Below are positions 1 to 11,255 of a DNA stretch of 64,000 nucleotides, in pieces (the stretch's first letter is position 1; each line of letters starts with the position of its first letter). The notes below the pieces were generated by a model, which worked only from the letters and a program-made list of their open reading frames with translations, was not told the DNA's origin and made no database searches. The stretch spans positions 25,613,803 through 25,677,802 of the forward strand of contig CM055108.1 of NCBI GenBank assembly GCA_029204225.1, written 5' to 3'. Source of the DNA: Diphasiastrum complanatum (lineage: Eukaryota; Streptophyta; Lycopodiopsida; Lycopodiales; Lycopodiaceae). The position numbers and the translations under genes are program-made.

Positions 1-627
1 GTAGATAGTCTTGGACTATAGTTATTTGGATCTTTAAACTTTGGAGCATTGATTTCCAATGGATGGTGACATTTCACCTAAAGATTCATGTAAATTGAGG
101 TTACTTGAAGGTGTCGTTACTAGATTGGAGAGAATCAGGCCCAATAGGAAATTTTATCTCTTAGCGTACCTCTAAAGGTCGATATAGTACTTCAGTGCAG
201 AGATATATAATTTGTGAATTATTACATCTCTAAGTACTTATTTGCTATTGAAGTCAGACTAAGGATTGATTTTCAGGGTAAAAGTGAAAGTTAAATGATT
301 GATTTATTAGCTTTTGAACTTGATCTTCATGATTGGTCGATTGCTCATCCTGTGTATCATGTAAATTTAGTTTATATAATGATGACAGTTAGATGTATTG
401 AAGATTTTACCCATTTGGAGGACTTATCATTCAATGTACCTTTGGGACCTGAAAGAGTACTCGGGATTAGAGATAAACAATTGAGAAATCATTCTATCTC
501 TGAGTGCTTGCTTAGGTTGGTTGGTCGAATTGAGGATAATGATTCCTGGGAAAGATTTAAAAGCATACAAATTGGATCTTCCCTAGTTACTCGTTTTGAG
601 GACAAAACTAGTTTAAGGGGGGAAGAA
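1..627 (+). mobile_element. 3' internal end of a gypsy (chromovirus-like) element
   Basis: Internal 3' end of a Ty3/gypsy element. Bases 60-300 resemble 62260-62475 near the 3' end of the element at 56186-63014, with shared words around ACTAAG/GAAAGTTAA, so the two are related. A purine-rich tract at 615-627 (AAGGGGGGAAGAA) lies directly before a TG-starting LTR, as expected for a polypurine tract. The 5' part lies outside the window. Confidence 0.6.
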
Positions 628-630
628 TGA
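295..630 (+). pseudogene. Degenerate C-terminal gypsy polyprotein end (chromodomain-like)
   Basis: A 111-codon ORF just before the polypurine tract. The sequence shows HPVYHVNL near residue 18, PERVLGIRDKQLRN near residue 52, and a W followed by a FEDKTSLRG ending. This order matches the integrase C-terminus plus chromodomain of plant chromoviruses (HPVFHVS, then PE.ILD.R...LRN, then W.....FEDK). In that family the chromodomain helps target integration to chromatin. The usual aromatic residues are mostly gone, so this is a decayed copy. The ATG is simply the first in the surviving frame; in the family this region is the end of a longer polyprotein. Confidence 0.5.
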
Positions 631-1030
631 TACGTCCATGTCCAGTATGTGGGATTCGGAGTAATTCCTGATATGGATAGCCGGTCACTCCAGTGTATAT
701 GTTATTGGTTATGCCTCATCATTCTGGGCTTGGCGTGTATAGATAATTAATAATCATATGAGGGGCACTTGCATGGTGTATGACTGCTATAATGCAAGAA
801 TAGAAGGTCAATAGCTTAATATAGGCTGCATGGGGATCCTAAGGGGAATCTTCTCTCTTTGGAGAGAGAATACATACCATGGAAACTCACTCATCGCCCT
901 ATTGGAATTTCAAATTCTTGAGCCAGGTTTCCTCTCCTCTCTTGCATTCATTCACCATGGCATGGGGGTGAAGTGGTTAGAGTATTGACTAGCCATTTCT
1001 TGTTGGTTGGGTGGTTTTGCTCCATAGATG
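628..1030 (+). repeat. 3' LTR (partial) of the gypsy element
   Basis: Begins TGATACGTCC directly after the purine-rich tract. It shares layout and words with the LTRs at 56186-56653 and 62543-63014, including a CATGGCATGG...GGGG stretch and GGTTGGGTGGTTTTGCTCCATAG near its end. Around 1030 the similarity stops and minus-strand copia coding sequence takes over, so its 3' end is missing. Confidence 0.6.
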
Positions 1031-1620
1031 TCCTTTTGGTTGTTTTGCAACAGGATCTAGACCGATCGTCATAAGGTGATTCTCACAGTAGTCAACCCCA
1101 TAAGTTTGTTCATATCCTTTGACAACTAGTCGAGCTTTCCATTTGGTTGTTGAAACATCTGGATTGAGTTCAACTTGAAAATCCACTTAGTGTCAATGAT
1201 CTTTGCATTAGGAGGAGGCTCGACAAGATACCAAGTCTTGTTCTTCATCAATGAATTATACTTAGCATTCATGGTTGTGTGCCAATTGTCTACGCTTGAA
1301 CTCGAAAGTGCTTCTACTACTGAGGCAGGTTCATCATAAGTGATGAATGCTTGAGGGATATAACGATCAGGCTCATGTTGATGTCGAGCAGACCTTTTAA
1401 CAATAGTCAGTTGCTAAGATGATGATTCTCCTAGTTGTGCGACATGAGTATCTTCAATTCTTGTCGGAACAGTCGTAGGTCAGGGCCTGTCGATGGTGAG
1501 TCATTGTAACGAACTCATGTACTTCTGCAGCTAACAGGATCGAGTTTCTTTCTTAGATCAGAAGGAATCTGCACATAGCAAAGACAACCAAACACTCGAA
1601 TGTGAAGTTTTTAGCACGTG
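989..1620 (-). pseudogene. Copia pol fragment: integrase C-end to RT N-end
   Basis: Read on the minus strand, 1620 to 1540 gives a KLHIRVFGC-like segment typical of the copia integrase C-terminal region. From 1290 to 990 it gives a W..VEPP stretch and then WKARLVVKGYEQTYGVDY, the N-terminal copia reverse-transcriptase signature (KARLVAKGF.Q..GIDY). The middle is broken by stops and the catalytic RT centre is absent. It abuts the gypsy LTR at about 1030, so it is a truncated insertion or rearrangement product. Confidence 0.7.
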
Positions 1621-2230
1621 TGAACTTCACCACACACCTTACTGGATCTTACTGAAGTGTTGTGATTACACATGATTGATCAAAGAACTGATTACTTTAA
1701 AAATCTAAGGCAAGAGCACAATGGCATACATCAGACTGAAAAAACTAACTTCTCACTATGAGGAATGAATGTTAGAAATAATTCTAAGTGCTCAGTATGG
1801 GAAAAATAGCCTGCTCTCAAGTAGAGAGAGAAAATCAACACATACAACTCGGGTAGAGAGAGAATGAGCCCAAAACACCAAAATCTCTATATTCACATTG
1901 AGGCAAAACATGCCAAAGTTTTCCTACATCAAAGAGGCTCGAATTCCTATAGTGGAGTTGCATGGAAAGTCCACTTAACTTAGTTAACTCAACTAACAGG
2001 GATCCACATGTATAACTGCATGCATGTATATTGCATGTACTGCATGTCATCTCTCAAAATTGCCTTTCAGAGCTTTTATTGTTCTTTAGGTCTGATTTTC
2101 TGCATATGCTTTGAACTGCTTGAAGAATTTGAAAGCCTCGGATTTATTCTTCAAAAAGTATGGGAGAGCTATTTCACAATATTCCTGCTCTCTTCTCCGT
2201 TCACGTTCTCTAATCTCCCTTGCCCCATCA
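1621..2230. other. Unassigned, low-coding stretch
   Basis: No recognisable protein domain or RNA gene seen. Around 1795-1860 there are GAGAGAGA-rich pieces, and 2005-2050 has repeated GCATGTA words. The ORFs crossing it have no family resemblance. Confidence 0.3.
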
Positions 2231-2233
2231 GAT

Positions 2234-2245
2234 TGGTGTCAGAGC
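2234..2245 (+). promoter_or_regulatory. Primer-binding-site-like sequence (initiator Met tRNA)
   Basis: TGGTGTCAGAGC differs by one base from TGGTATCAGAGC, the complement of the plant initiator Met tRNA 3' end used by many LTR retrotransposons. A gypsy RT scrap follows about 100 bases later, so this may be the start of a heavily deleted element. No LTR was identified upstream. Confidence 0.45.
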
Positions 2246-2348
2246 ATAGTTCAATAAACCAAGAGATTAAGTTTGTTCTATTTGTATTACTGTTAACATG
2301 TCTCATATTGGTAGCTCTTCGTCTTCATCATCCAATGAAGCTGACATG

Positions 2349-2405
2349 TACGAATTTCTGATTTTACCTTTTGGTCTAACTAATGCCCCAACAACCTTCC
2401 AATAG
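2349..2405 (+). pseudogene. Gypsy RT scrap
   Basis: Translates as YEFLILPFGLTNAPTTFQ followed by a stop. This is the conserved gypsy RT motif (Y.F.V.PFGL.NAPATFQ) upstream of the catalytic DD pair. Only this block of about 19 codons survives. It is identifiable because the motif is nearly invariant among plant gypsy elements. Confidence 0.75.
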
Positions 2406-2412
2406 ATGAGAA

Positions 2413-4046
2413 CGAGTTGATAACTGTTCTGGTCCGAAGTCGACTGGTAGCTACATCATAGCTTACTATGATCAAATGGTATCAATTGGCTTCTGCTCAG
2501 TCTTGAACATTTGTGAAAACATAGAATGATGCAATAATTATACTTCAACTGCTCATTGATAGAGCGCACAATAGGCTATGAGGGCTAATATCCTTCTATC
2601 AATAAAACGCATCCTCACAATTCTGGGTTTGGTAGTTCCATTTCTACCATTCTTGGATGGAATGGCACGTTTAGAGCAACATACAGAGATTACTATCACA
2701 GCCACGAAATTGGCGAGGTAGGAATACTTATCCAACCAGCTGAGGATGACCTTAGATCAGCGGCCTGCCTGGGTGTGGGCATATTTGGATACATAATCTT
2801 ACTTAAACATATAAGATGCAAGGAGCTGACTACATACATCATACATACAACTCTCAACTATCCATTCTACCATGACCTCACTTTTAAGTTCTCCTTCACT
2901 CTCAAAGTGATCACAATGATGGCCATTGTTTCAAACAACATCTTTTCCCACAGCATCTCACACAACTTATTCTACTTGGAAACCCTTCTAGCCTGCAAGC
3001 GTGAACTCTCACTCATGGAATCAAGTAACACTCTCTCCAAAGAAACTCTCATTACTAAAACAAATACCAAATCATTCTAAAGCTATGTGCCCCCACACAA
3101 CCCTCTGTTCTCAAATTCTCAAAACTCTCTCATCCTTTTTTTTCTCTTGGACCCCAATCTCAAGGAGACCACTCTCTTTTATAGAGGTCACCCAAAGCTT
3201 CTCCTTCATAATGCCATATCTTCATTTTTTAAGCCTTTCATGAAAAGTGTCCTCTCTTGTACATGGCTCTTAGTTGTGATTTGACCACAAGTGGTACCCT
3301 TCCCCTTATGGAAAAGATGGATTGGGGCCATGGGTACAGGGGTACCACATGTGTGAGCCACTTTTTTCTTTTGCACTTGTTGGTGGTGTAAGTGGTAAGT
3401 ACCTTACTTCATTACTCTTCTTAATTGGGTTGTCCTCGTTACTACTTGTGGTCAACTCCTACCACTTTTAGGTAGGGTATTTTTGTTAGGCCCTTTTTGG
3501 CCTCCACTTGTATTTTTCTTTTGCGTGTCTGTGGCCCATGGCTCAAGCCGTCGAGGTGATTTGTCTGTCGAGGGGCCGCTTCGACTTGCACTGGAACTTG
3601 CCTATATTTTTGTCATAGTTTCCTTGACCTTGTCCCATAATTTCTAGCCATTTGTTGTGATTTGGTTTTTCTCATTACTGTTGTTTCCGTGTATTGTTAC
3701 TGGCGAGCACTCATGACTTGGGGTTTCTTTAAGGCAACCGGTTCTCTGAAAACACAGTAGGCAATTTTTTGTATTAATAAAAAGTAGCAGACTACATTGG
3801 AAAATTCGCTCGGCAGTGCCGGCTAGTATAATCGAGCCAATTCTAAGGCCGTAACCTATTCTATGGCCATTTCTAAGGCCTCAAAAGTTTTTCTAGCCAC
3901 ATTTTGGGCGTGCTGGGACCCCAATCTATAGGCAACTGTGTGCCGATTTTACCATTAATAACCGGGTTTTACATGCCGAGTTTTACAAAATTGTGAAAAT
4001 TGCTCTAAAAATAGCCTAATTTTTCGTGCAAAAATACCGGCTAACA
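2413..4046. other. Unassigned intergenic stretch
   Basis: About 1.6 kb with no recognisable coding domain. Scattered short ORFs around 2775-3280 have no family resemblance. At 3850-3900 the word TTCTAAGGCC occurs twice (CCAATTCTAAGGCCG, CATTTCTAAGGCCTC). The last 100 bases precede a conserved ATG shared with the third ORF of the Tat-type element. Confidence 0.3.
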
Positions 4047-4250
4047 ATGGCCTCCTCACCTTCTGACGACTTTGGCACCAAGCAGGTGATCTAGCGTGAG
4101 ATACCATCAGCCACCTAGATTTGGCCATTGCCTTCTGATGCCCTGATTAAACCATGGCTTCAGATTGCTGGCCCACTTCTTGAAACAATGGGGTTCTACC
4201 TGGCGCTTTTCAACTCTGACATCAACATGGGCCTCGCCCTTCATGCTTAC
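4047..4250 (+). pseudogene. Second copy of the 5' end of the Tat-type element's third ORF
   Basis: Starts ATGGCCTCCTCACC and runs in one frame, apart from TAG codons, to 4250. Residues such as ALIKPWLQIAG and ETMGFYLALFNSDINMG match the minus-strand copy at about 19711-19550, where the corresponding ATG is AAG. This independent copy supports the start codon and the reading frame of that unknown protein. The match stops exactly where an LTR end begins at 4251. Confidence 0.75.
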
Positions 4251-4345
4251 TGTCGCAAAACTGTTTCGTTTTTGTTTTCATTGTCGCGAACGATTTTGTG
4301 TCTTTGAATTTTCTTTTGCGCGAAAGCTTCACTAGAACCTTGCCA
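4251..4345 (-). repeat. Truncated copia family D LTR end
   Basis: TGTCGCAAAACTG... aligns with the 3' end of family D LTRs in minus orientation (compare 52580 onward, TGTAGCGAAAG...). Both contain TTTGAATTTTCTTTT followed by GCG..AAGCT. The outer end is intact at 4251. Similarity ends near 4345, where Tat-type gag sequence begins. Confidence 0.6.
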
Positions 4346-4780
4346 TGAAGCATCAGAAGAGAACTGAAACGACGGGAGCAGTACACTACTCTGCAAGAAG
4401 CTATGGAGATGCCATCAGGGAAGAAGATGAGGGATCTGACGACGAATATCCTTCCACCCACACTCCTTCTCCCTCGATTGCATCATCATCATCAAACGCA
4501 TCCGCTCTATCCACAGAACTACTATTGGAGCAAATGACAAAATTACACAAACAACAGATGGAATGACTTACGGCGCAATTTGACCAAAAACTGAAAGCCT
4601 TACAGGGAACTGTAGCAGTAACTCCACATCATCCGGAACCAGACCAGCTGCAGTATCCTCGACGGGAGAATGTATGGTGTCCAGTATGCACGCAAAATCA
4701 TACAACGACTGAGTGTCCAGTCCTAAAGCAAAATCTGAGACTGACACATAGATTCTACCATCTGTGCAATGCAACATCGT
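4345..4780 (+). pseudogene. Tat-type gag fragment with zinc-knuckle-like motif
   Basis: Frame from 4345 reads through a stop after KQQME into TAQFDQKLKALQG, then a cysteine-rich WCPVCTQNHTTTECPVL block. The same sequence lies on the minus strand at about 27660-27420 inside the Tat-type element. Gag CCHC knuckles bind element RNA. The first half is acidic and serine-rich. Joined here to a third-ORF fragment, it marks a rearranged relic of that element family. Confidence 0.7.
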
Positions 4781-5140
4781 AGTAGAATCGCTCTGCTTGG
4801 AAGTATCATACTGAATGATATGGTGTTGTAGAATTGCTGGAATGCTGAGAGCACATAGCTTTGTCAAGACTGTAGCAAGGAAAAGAGAAATATGTACCTT
4901 TGCAAGGACTGGATGAACCACAAAATTGCCCTCATAACCCCAGATCTTGGGCTTATATAAACCTAAGATACAAGTTGTGATAGCTCTATAAGTGTATGGA
5001 TCTCATTATGTTGATCTCATTATGGCCAAGAGCATTTGATATAATCAATGGTGAAAGCCCTACAGGCCATTGTTCGTGGGAGATTGCTTGATTGTGTTTA
5101 TTATATCCATAGATTATAACTATGTCAAATGGTGATATAG
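4781..5140. other. Unassigned stretch
   Basis: No domain or RNA gene recognised. A long minus-strand ORF over 4568-4921 is mostly the shadow of the plus-strand gag fragment. Confidence 0.3.
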
Positions 5141-5144
5141 AGTG

Positions 5145-5740
5145 TCAAATTAAAAAGAATCTATTTGCTTTCGACATCAAATCCAAAGACAAATGTTGAG
5201 TCTTAATTTTTACTCTCAAAGATGGAAAAAGAGAGGTATAGTATGGATACCATTGGATCAAGACATGGAACAAAATAGACTGGGAGACTATTGTGGTCCT
5301 CCATTGAGTGCGGTGACATGCAAGATGATATAGCCAAAACTTCCACATGAATTGGCTAATCAAACTTACAGCATAGCAGATATCAGGATGTGTAGTTGTA
5401 AAATATATCAAACTCCCAACTAGTTGACGAAATAGAGTAGTGTATACCTTTGCACTATCATCAATACGAGATAATTTCTTACCAACTTCGCAAGGGGTGA
5501 TGGAAGGTTTGCACTCTGTCATGCAAAATCTCTCACCACTCTCATCTTTTCTGACGTTGCAATGGGACCATTGCAAATAACTTTGAACCATTTGGCATCA
5601 AATACGTTTTGACTGTGAGGCAACTGACCAGTGATGGAATTGTGAAAGTCAAGTTTTGCGCGACGGACATGGCGCCTCCTATGCACATTTGCACTTGAAA
5701 AAGAAATCAACAAATACATTCAGAGTATCATGTGCCTATT
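5145..5740 (-). pseudogene. Copia RT-RNase H junction fragment
   Basis: Minus-strand frame gives CKPSITPCEVGKKLS, then TLFRQLVGSLIYFTTTHPD and ICYAVSLISQFM. This is the copia block joining RT to RNase H (P...GSLIYL..TRPDI.YAVS..S.FM). Downstream the frame drifts and the RNase H active-site region is not readable. Isolated fragment, no LTR recognised. Confidence 0.75.
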
Positions 5741-6220
5741 TTCATTGAATTTTTTACATCAGTAAAGATCTTGCATCAAAATGATTATGAAAAAAATACT
5801 ATCATGAATAATCCATTCGTCACTATCCAATTTCAGAAGTGGGATGACCTCAAGAGATCCAAAGCTTCCATGCATATCTGGGATGTAAAGTGACTCATAA
5901 AAGTAGATACTGCTATCAACAAGTTCTTTTGAAGATCTCCCTTGATACGGCAATTTTCCTATATATGAATGTGTGACATCCAAAAATCAGCGAATGACTG
6001 TGTGGGCTCCCATTCATCAATATTTGATGGAAATAGATCTGCAAAATACAACAAACTATGAGATTTTAAAATAAAAAGTAAAACCTTGTTGGATAAAATG
6101 AATAACACTGTAATGATTCAAAAACTTACAATTACATTTCCTATGATCAATTAGATTCGCTCATTGAAGATTTAGTTTAGAATGCATATAAAGATGTTGA
6201 ACTAACACGTCTGAAATGGA
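5741..6220. other. Unassigned stretch
   Basis: A 74-codon minus ORF (5759-5983) has no family resemblance. Nothing else is supported. Confidence 0.25.
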
Positions 6221-6440
6221 TTATCCTCCTAGAGATGCTCTAAAGTCAAGAATCCTAGCTAGGATCCGACTATGCTATATCCAAACATAGATCCGATCTT
6301 CAACCATTTCTAGAAATACCTCCTAACATTGAATTCTCCCTTGTTCCTTAAGGGATTCATTGTAGACGACAATATCATCTAAGAATACCACTAGGCATTG
6401 TCCCCGGTATGGACGAGAAACCTCATTCATATACAGTTGA
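6220..6440 (-). pseudogene. Gypsy RT fragment with DD box
   Basis: Minus-strand translation gives RPYRGQCLVVFLDDIVVYNE followed by degenerate sequence. LDDI is the gypsy RT catalytic box (F/YxDDI), preceded by the expected hydrophobic strand. A stop follows about 15 codons later. It ends shortly before the family C LTR at 6573. Confidence 0.75.
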
Positions 6441-6572
6441 AATAACCCAAGTGTATTCATCAGGAACCAAAAGGATCCATTAAAAATTCAAAACAACTAA
6501 AGTATATACCAATTGATATCCAATATCTATATCGAAATTGGTACAAAGAATTCCATTCCTTCAAGAAGATTT

Positions 6573-7551
6573 TGAAGAAACAAAACGTTTCTAATTACAA
6601 AGCTTTGCTAGCTTTCAGCCCTCTGCCTGACGAAGATGTTCGCAAATACGAAAGTCAAGAGACATGAATCATGAAAGTTTTGCGAAAAACTGACGAGGAG
6701 ACGTGAACATGAAAGATTCACGAACGAGAATCTTTTGCGGTCAAACACAAAAAGATCAGACGACAGAAACGAAACCAATGATGTGACACGAAAAACGTTG
6801 CAAAATTTTTGCTGCCCTCATGCTCCAAAGAGTACCAGGCAAGATCATGCAAGTACCCAAAAGTACAGATATTTGATCTGATGGCATGATATCAGTAGAT
6901 ACACTCTAGATCGTGGCTAATTTGCACTCTTGTAATTTCTTGATTAGTTGTAGATGTTTAGTCACTCTAATTTTAAAAGTTACGTAGAATGACTATATAC
7001 TTGTTGGATGATACTTGACACAAGATGATAGAATACACATACAATGTAGTAGTCTGATGCTAGTAAGCAATCAAAACGAAATACAGACAAGAAGTCCGCC
7101 TGCTTGCGAGACGTGTTCTGTGATCAAGATCCATAGAGATCCACAAGTCCGCTAGTAAGCAAGACATCTATTCGTGAGAGAACTCTATTTTCTCTCACAC
7201 CAACGCACTGCGTGGATCTGCATGCAATGCTTGAAGAATAAAAAAAAATCAATAGATAATCTTGTAGCCATCATGCACATGTCTTCTTTTATGTTGTATG
7301 ATCTCGAATGCAAATGTTTCTACTATTATTCGTGTGTCTGATTCTCACATTCATTTCAATTTCGCACATTGGTGGAATTTGTTGAATGCGACATTAATTT
7401 ATAAACGTAGATCAGCAGTGCCTGACTACACTCTGGAGCACTGTAGGAGTGATTCAGCTGACAGTATCCAGCGACTACATTTGAACTCCATCCGAGTCAC
7501 GTTGAATCCCGGTTGCTTCGCTTTCGCGACCACGAATATTTTCTTCCATCA
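6573..7551 (+). repeat. 5' LTR of copia family C (copy C1)
   Basis: 979-bp LTR, TGAAGAAA...TTCCATCA. It aligns along its length with the solo LTR at 55081-56100 (opposite strand) and with part of 41755-42300. The shared start GAAGAAA and the primer site two bases beyond the end fix both borders. No 5-bp duplication can be tested because the 3' LTR is absent. Confidence 0.85.
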
Positions 7552-7552
7552 G

Positions 7553-7566
7553 TGGTATCAGAGCCT
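7553..7566 (+). promoter_or_regulatory. Primer binding site, copia C1
   Basis: TGGTATCAGAGCCT, complementary to the plant initiator Met tRNA 3' end, one base after the LTR end. It would prime minus-strand DNA synthesis. Confidence 0.9.
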
Positions 7567-7667
7567 GCCTATCTTGTTATGGTCTGACGTAGCCAAGAAG
7601 CTATTAAATCCAGGAGGCCAAGCATTCAGACAAACACCCATCAACAAGAGAACAAACTTCAGAAGCA

Positions 7668-8517
7668 ATGGCTTCAATCAGCAGCATGCAGAACAAGATC
7701 TACACAATTCTTGATTCTTCAGGATCTAACTTTCTAGTCTAGAAAGTTAAGACATCACTGATACTCAAGGGCGAAGGTTTATTCCCCTGGGTGGATGGCA
7801 CATAAGAGATGCCTACAACATCAGACAAGGAACTACGCAAATGGAGGGAGAAAAAAGACAAGGCAGTAGCCTTGCTATCATCTTCCATCGAAGATAGTCT
7901 CACACTTGACCTGGCAACACTCTCCAAAGCTAAGGAGATGTGGGATGCATTGCTCACCAGATTTCAGACGAAATCAAGAAGTCAAATCATGATGCTGGAA
8001 GATCAGCTGACGAATCTACAGTGGGATGGGAAGGACCTCACTTCTTCGTAAGAAAGATGAAGGATCTGTTTCTATCACTACACAACTCTGGAGCAGAGAA
8101 TGTAGTGTCAGCTAAGAAGTAGCTCACGTACCTGTTGAGAGCCTTACCCAGATCATTCCAGACAACGAGAACCCTGCTCGTGAAAGATCCTACCATGAAT
8201 CTCGAAAAAGGATTGTGATCAGCAAGCAGAGGGGACTAGCAAACTGGAAGAGCAAAGGGAGGTTGAAACAACAAGGTACAGAAAAAAAGACTTGCGTGAG
8301 ATGCAGAAGAGACGAACATACAGTTCATACATGCTGGCTCAATCCCAAGATTGAGTGTATCCATTCCCACAAGAAGGATCATGCAGCCGTGGATTGTCGC
8401 CAGATGCCGAGGAACAAATCAGCACAGAACAGACAGCACAGAACAAACAGAAGAACAACAACAGCTCATCCTATGTCGAAGAGCCCGAGAGCTCATAAAT
8501 GGGTGAAGAAAGAATGA
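7668..8517 (+). pseudogene. Copia C1 gag with nucleocapsid knuckles
   Basis: ATG at 7668 opens a copia gag reading MASISSMQNKIYTIL, with stops at about 7738 and 7803, then KGEGLFPWVDGT and KAKEMWDALLTRFQ. A frameshift near 8048 moves it to FVRKMKDLFLSLHNSGAENV. At 8299-8400 are two knuckles: CVRCRRDEHTVHTC keeps its Cys/His set, while the second has Cys to Ser at position four (CIHSHKKDHAAVDC). The minus-strand copy C2 has the intact second knuckle. Gag packages element RNA. At least three lesions, so non-functional. Confidence 0.85.
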
Positions 8518-8579
8518 ACAGAAATTGTTTGACTGCCTACATCTGTGAAGACGTGTGTGCAGCGTCAACTTCCGACACA

Positions 8580-8985
8580 CATGAGCTGATCCTAGATTGA
8601 GGATCCACCTCAGACTTTGTGACATCAAGACGAATAATGTCTGATTTCAGAAGTGCAAATTCTTCAAGATTCATAGTTCTTGGAGATGGATCTAAGCATC
8701 AAGTGAACGATATTGGTTCACTATGGCTCAACACCAACGACAGAGATAGACGACTCAAAGACGTTCTATTCGTGCCTACTCTGCAACAAGACTTGCTTTC
8801 TGTAGCAAGAATAACAGATGCAGGGATGCGTGTGACATTTTCTGATGAAGCATGCAACGTGATTGACGCCAATACCAGTACTCTGATCACTCAAGGCAGA
8901 AGGAAAGAAAACCTATATCATTTGAAGGTATGCCTACCTGCAGATCAGGTGCATCAGACTCATGATGACTCGCCAGACACTCTAT
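8580..8985 (+). pseudogene. Copia C1 protease region
   Basis: The retropepsin-like active-site box reads LD, then TGA, then GSTSDF near 8590-8615, so the codon after the catalytic Asp is a stop. Downstream FRSANSSRFIVLGDGS and VLFVPTLQQDLLSVARI are the standard copia protease/integrase linker blocks. The protease would cleave the gag-pol precursor. The loss of the active-site Ser codon alone would kill it. Confidence 0.8.
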
Positions 8986-9612
8986 GGCAATGGCGCTTTA
9001 CCAAGCAAGCCATCATGGAGCGATAACAAGGTTCATCATCTCGAATGCAACCAGTTTGACCACTTGTGATGCATGTTTGAAGGGAGAGATGTCGCGCACT
9101 CCATTCATCAAAGACTCCTACAAAACGACCAAGATTTTGGAGCTAGTGCATTCTGACATCTACGGACCATTCAATGTGGTTTCAGTAGGAAGTTCAAAAT
9201 ATTATATAACTTTCATTGATGACTATATCAAATCTGTAGAGTGTATTTTATTCAAAATAAATCTGAATCACTTGACAAATTCACAGAATATGTGAACTGG
9301 GCTGAGAGATGTATAGGCAACAAGGTTAAGCAGATTAGGACAGATCGAGGTGGCGAATACATCTTGAATCGCTTCACTGACTTCTGCAATGATTGTGACA
9401 TCATTCACAGAAGGACTGTAACCTACACGCCGCAACACAATGGTGTTGCTGAAAGAAAGAACAGGATCCTGATGGAAGCTGCCAGATGTATGATGGCCTA
9501 CTCGAAAGCTCCGAGGGGATTGTGGGCTGAAGCAGTAGTACAACCGCATACATCCAGAATAGGACAGAGAAGTCTGGTGTCCCACACATGACACCACATG
9601 AGTTATAGAGCC
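8984..9612 (+). pseudogene. Copia C1 integrase, truncated
   Basis: Contains the zinc-binding C..C part (CDACLKG), LVHSDIYGPF with the first catalytic Asp, IRTDRGGEY with the second, and TPQHNGVAERKNR with the catalytic Glu, so all three DDE residues are present. A frame change occurs near 9240. The element ends at about 9612, where a truncated family D LTR starts. RT, RNase H and the 3' LTR are missing. Confidence 0.85.
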
Positions 9613-9644
9613 CAATTTGTCTCACGCACTATCTGGTGGTCTTG

Positions 9645-9997
9645 TAGAGAGAGAAGTAGCGAATAGAGTAAGAAAGCAAATTACCATTGCTGTGCATGAA
9701 AGTCTGCCAATGAGCAGAACATAGCGTAAGAGCAGAGTGTCAATCAGCCAATGAGTGAGACACTAACGATCTCGCTCCAAAGCCAACCTGATAATATACT
9801 CGTTCTATTTTCATGTATCTCTTTGTGTTGTGCTGTGTGTCTTGATTGCTAGAATAGAATGTATTCTGTGATGCGTAGTTGTGTGTCTGGGATCCTGTAA
9901 GAGCTTCCGCTTGAAAAGAAAATTCAAAGATAGAAAATTGTTCGCGAATCAAAAGAGAGAGAAGACGAACACGAAACAGTCTCTCGCTTCTGCAACA
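9645..9997 (+). repeat. 5' LTR of copia D1 (5'-truncated)
   Basis: Matches 14480-14828 of the 3' LTR almost throughout, for example AATAGAGTAAGAAAGCAAA and CCATTGCTGTGCATG. The U3 start is missing. Confidence 0.85.
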
Positions 9998-10011
9998 TGG
10001 TATTAGAGCTG
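9998..10011 (+). promoter_or_regulatory. Primer binding site, copia D1
   Basis: TGGTATTAGAGCTG directly abuts the LTR end CAACA. One mismatch to the initiator Met tRNA complement. Confidence 0.85.
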
Positions 10012-10062
10012 ATCTGTTATCACTACTGATATCCCAGCAGTGATTCTTCCAAACAACACAAT

Positions 10063-10880
10063 ATGGCTACGACAATCCAGACCAGAGTTGCAATCAGTCT
10101 TGATGGTGCAAATTACAGAATCTGGAAATTCAAAATCAAAACACTCTTGAAGGACGAAGGCATCTGGTCGGTGACCGAGCTCTCAGAGGTGCAGCCTCCA
10201 GAGGGAGACCCAAAGAGAGCTAAATGGATCAGAGTGGATGAGCATGCAATGGCGATCATCGTTTTGTCCATAAATGAAGATCTGCTCATGTAGATTGAAG
10301 ATTGCGAAAGCAGCCATGCAGCATGGGAAAGATTGAAGCAAAAGTATGAAGTTAGGACTCCAGCTTCAGTCATGCACCTTCACAATCAGCTGCAATCAAT
10401 ACGATGGGATGGAAACCAGTTGGATCAGCATGTTGAGAAGATCAGAACGATCTTCGCTCAACTCACTGCATCAGGATAGGAGCACCAAGTCCCAGCAACA
10501 CGACAACTGATGTACTTCATGAAATCTCTACTGACGTCCTATCAGCCACTGAGAATGCTCATGCTGAGTCTACCAGATATGACATTCGACAAAGCAGTCA
10601 GTCTTGTCGCTGATGAGAGACTGATGAGAGACGAATGAGAGGAAAACAATGATCAAGAAAAATCCCTCTTCACGAAAGGAAAGAAGAAGAACAAAAACAA
10701 GCCAAGATTCGAGAAGACGAAGTCCTCGAATCAACAATCTTCTTCCTGCGATCACTGCCACAAACTAGGCCATATGGCCAACAAATGCTGGTTCAATCCA
10801 ACAATACCTTGCATGCACTGCAAGAAGAAAGGGCATTCTGCATAGATGCAGATTTAACCCAAAAAGAAAAAAAAAACTGA
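10063..10880 (+). pseudogene. Copia D1 gag
   Basis: Starts MATTIQTRVAISLDGANYR, followed by W/K-rich copia gag (SLDGANYRIWKFKIKTLL), and ends with CDHCHKLGHMANKC and a second CMHCKKKGH knuckle. In-frame stops occur near 10291, 10477, 10636 and 10843. The minus-strand copy at 52514 begins almost identically, which supports this ATG. It would form the virus-like particle shell and bind RNA. Confidence 0.85.
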
Positions 10881-10914
10881 AAAGACAAATGTTGCAGAGT
10901 CATCAAAGGATGTT

Positions 10915-11255
10915 GAAAGAGGTGATGAAGCTTTCACGATACTTGACGAAGCTTTGACAAGCTACTCTGAGTACGACTACGATGTAGTCATCGATTCAGG
11001 AGCAACATCTCACATAACTTGCAACAAGAAGTTCTTGATCAACTTTCACGAACTCGAAAATGACAGGGCAGTGATTCTAGGTGATGAAAGCAGACACGAT
11101 GTCAAGGGCATCGACTCTCTACAGCTACGAACACTGTCAGGCCAAGCAGAGTTGCCAAGAGCACTTTATGTGTCTTCACTTAGAAAAGATCTGCTATGTG
11201 TCTCCAAGATGACAGATCTAGGCATTCGAGTATGTTCGACGACAACATTTGCTGT
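10915..11255 (+). pseudogene. Copia D1 protease region
   Basis: VVIDSGATSHITCNKKF carries the intact D-S-G active-site triad of retropepsins. LRKDLLCVSKMTDLGIRV follows as in other copia elements. The frame breaks near 11233, before integrase. Confidence 0.85.
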
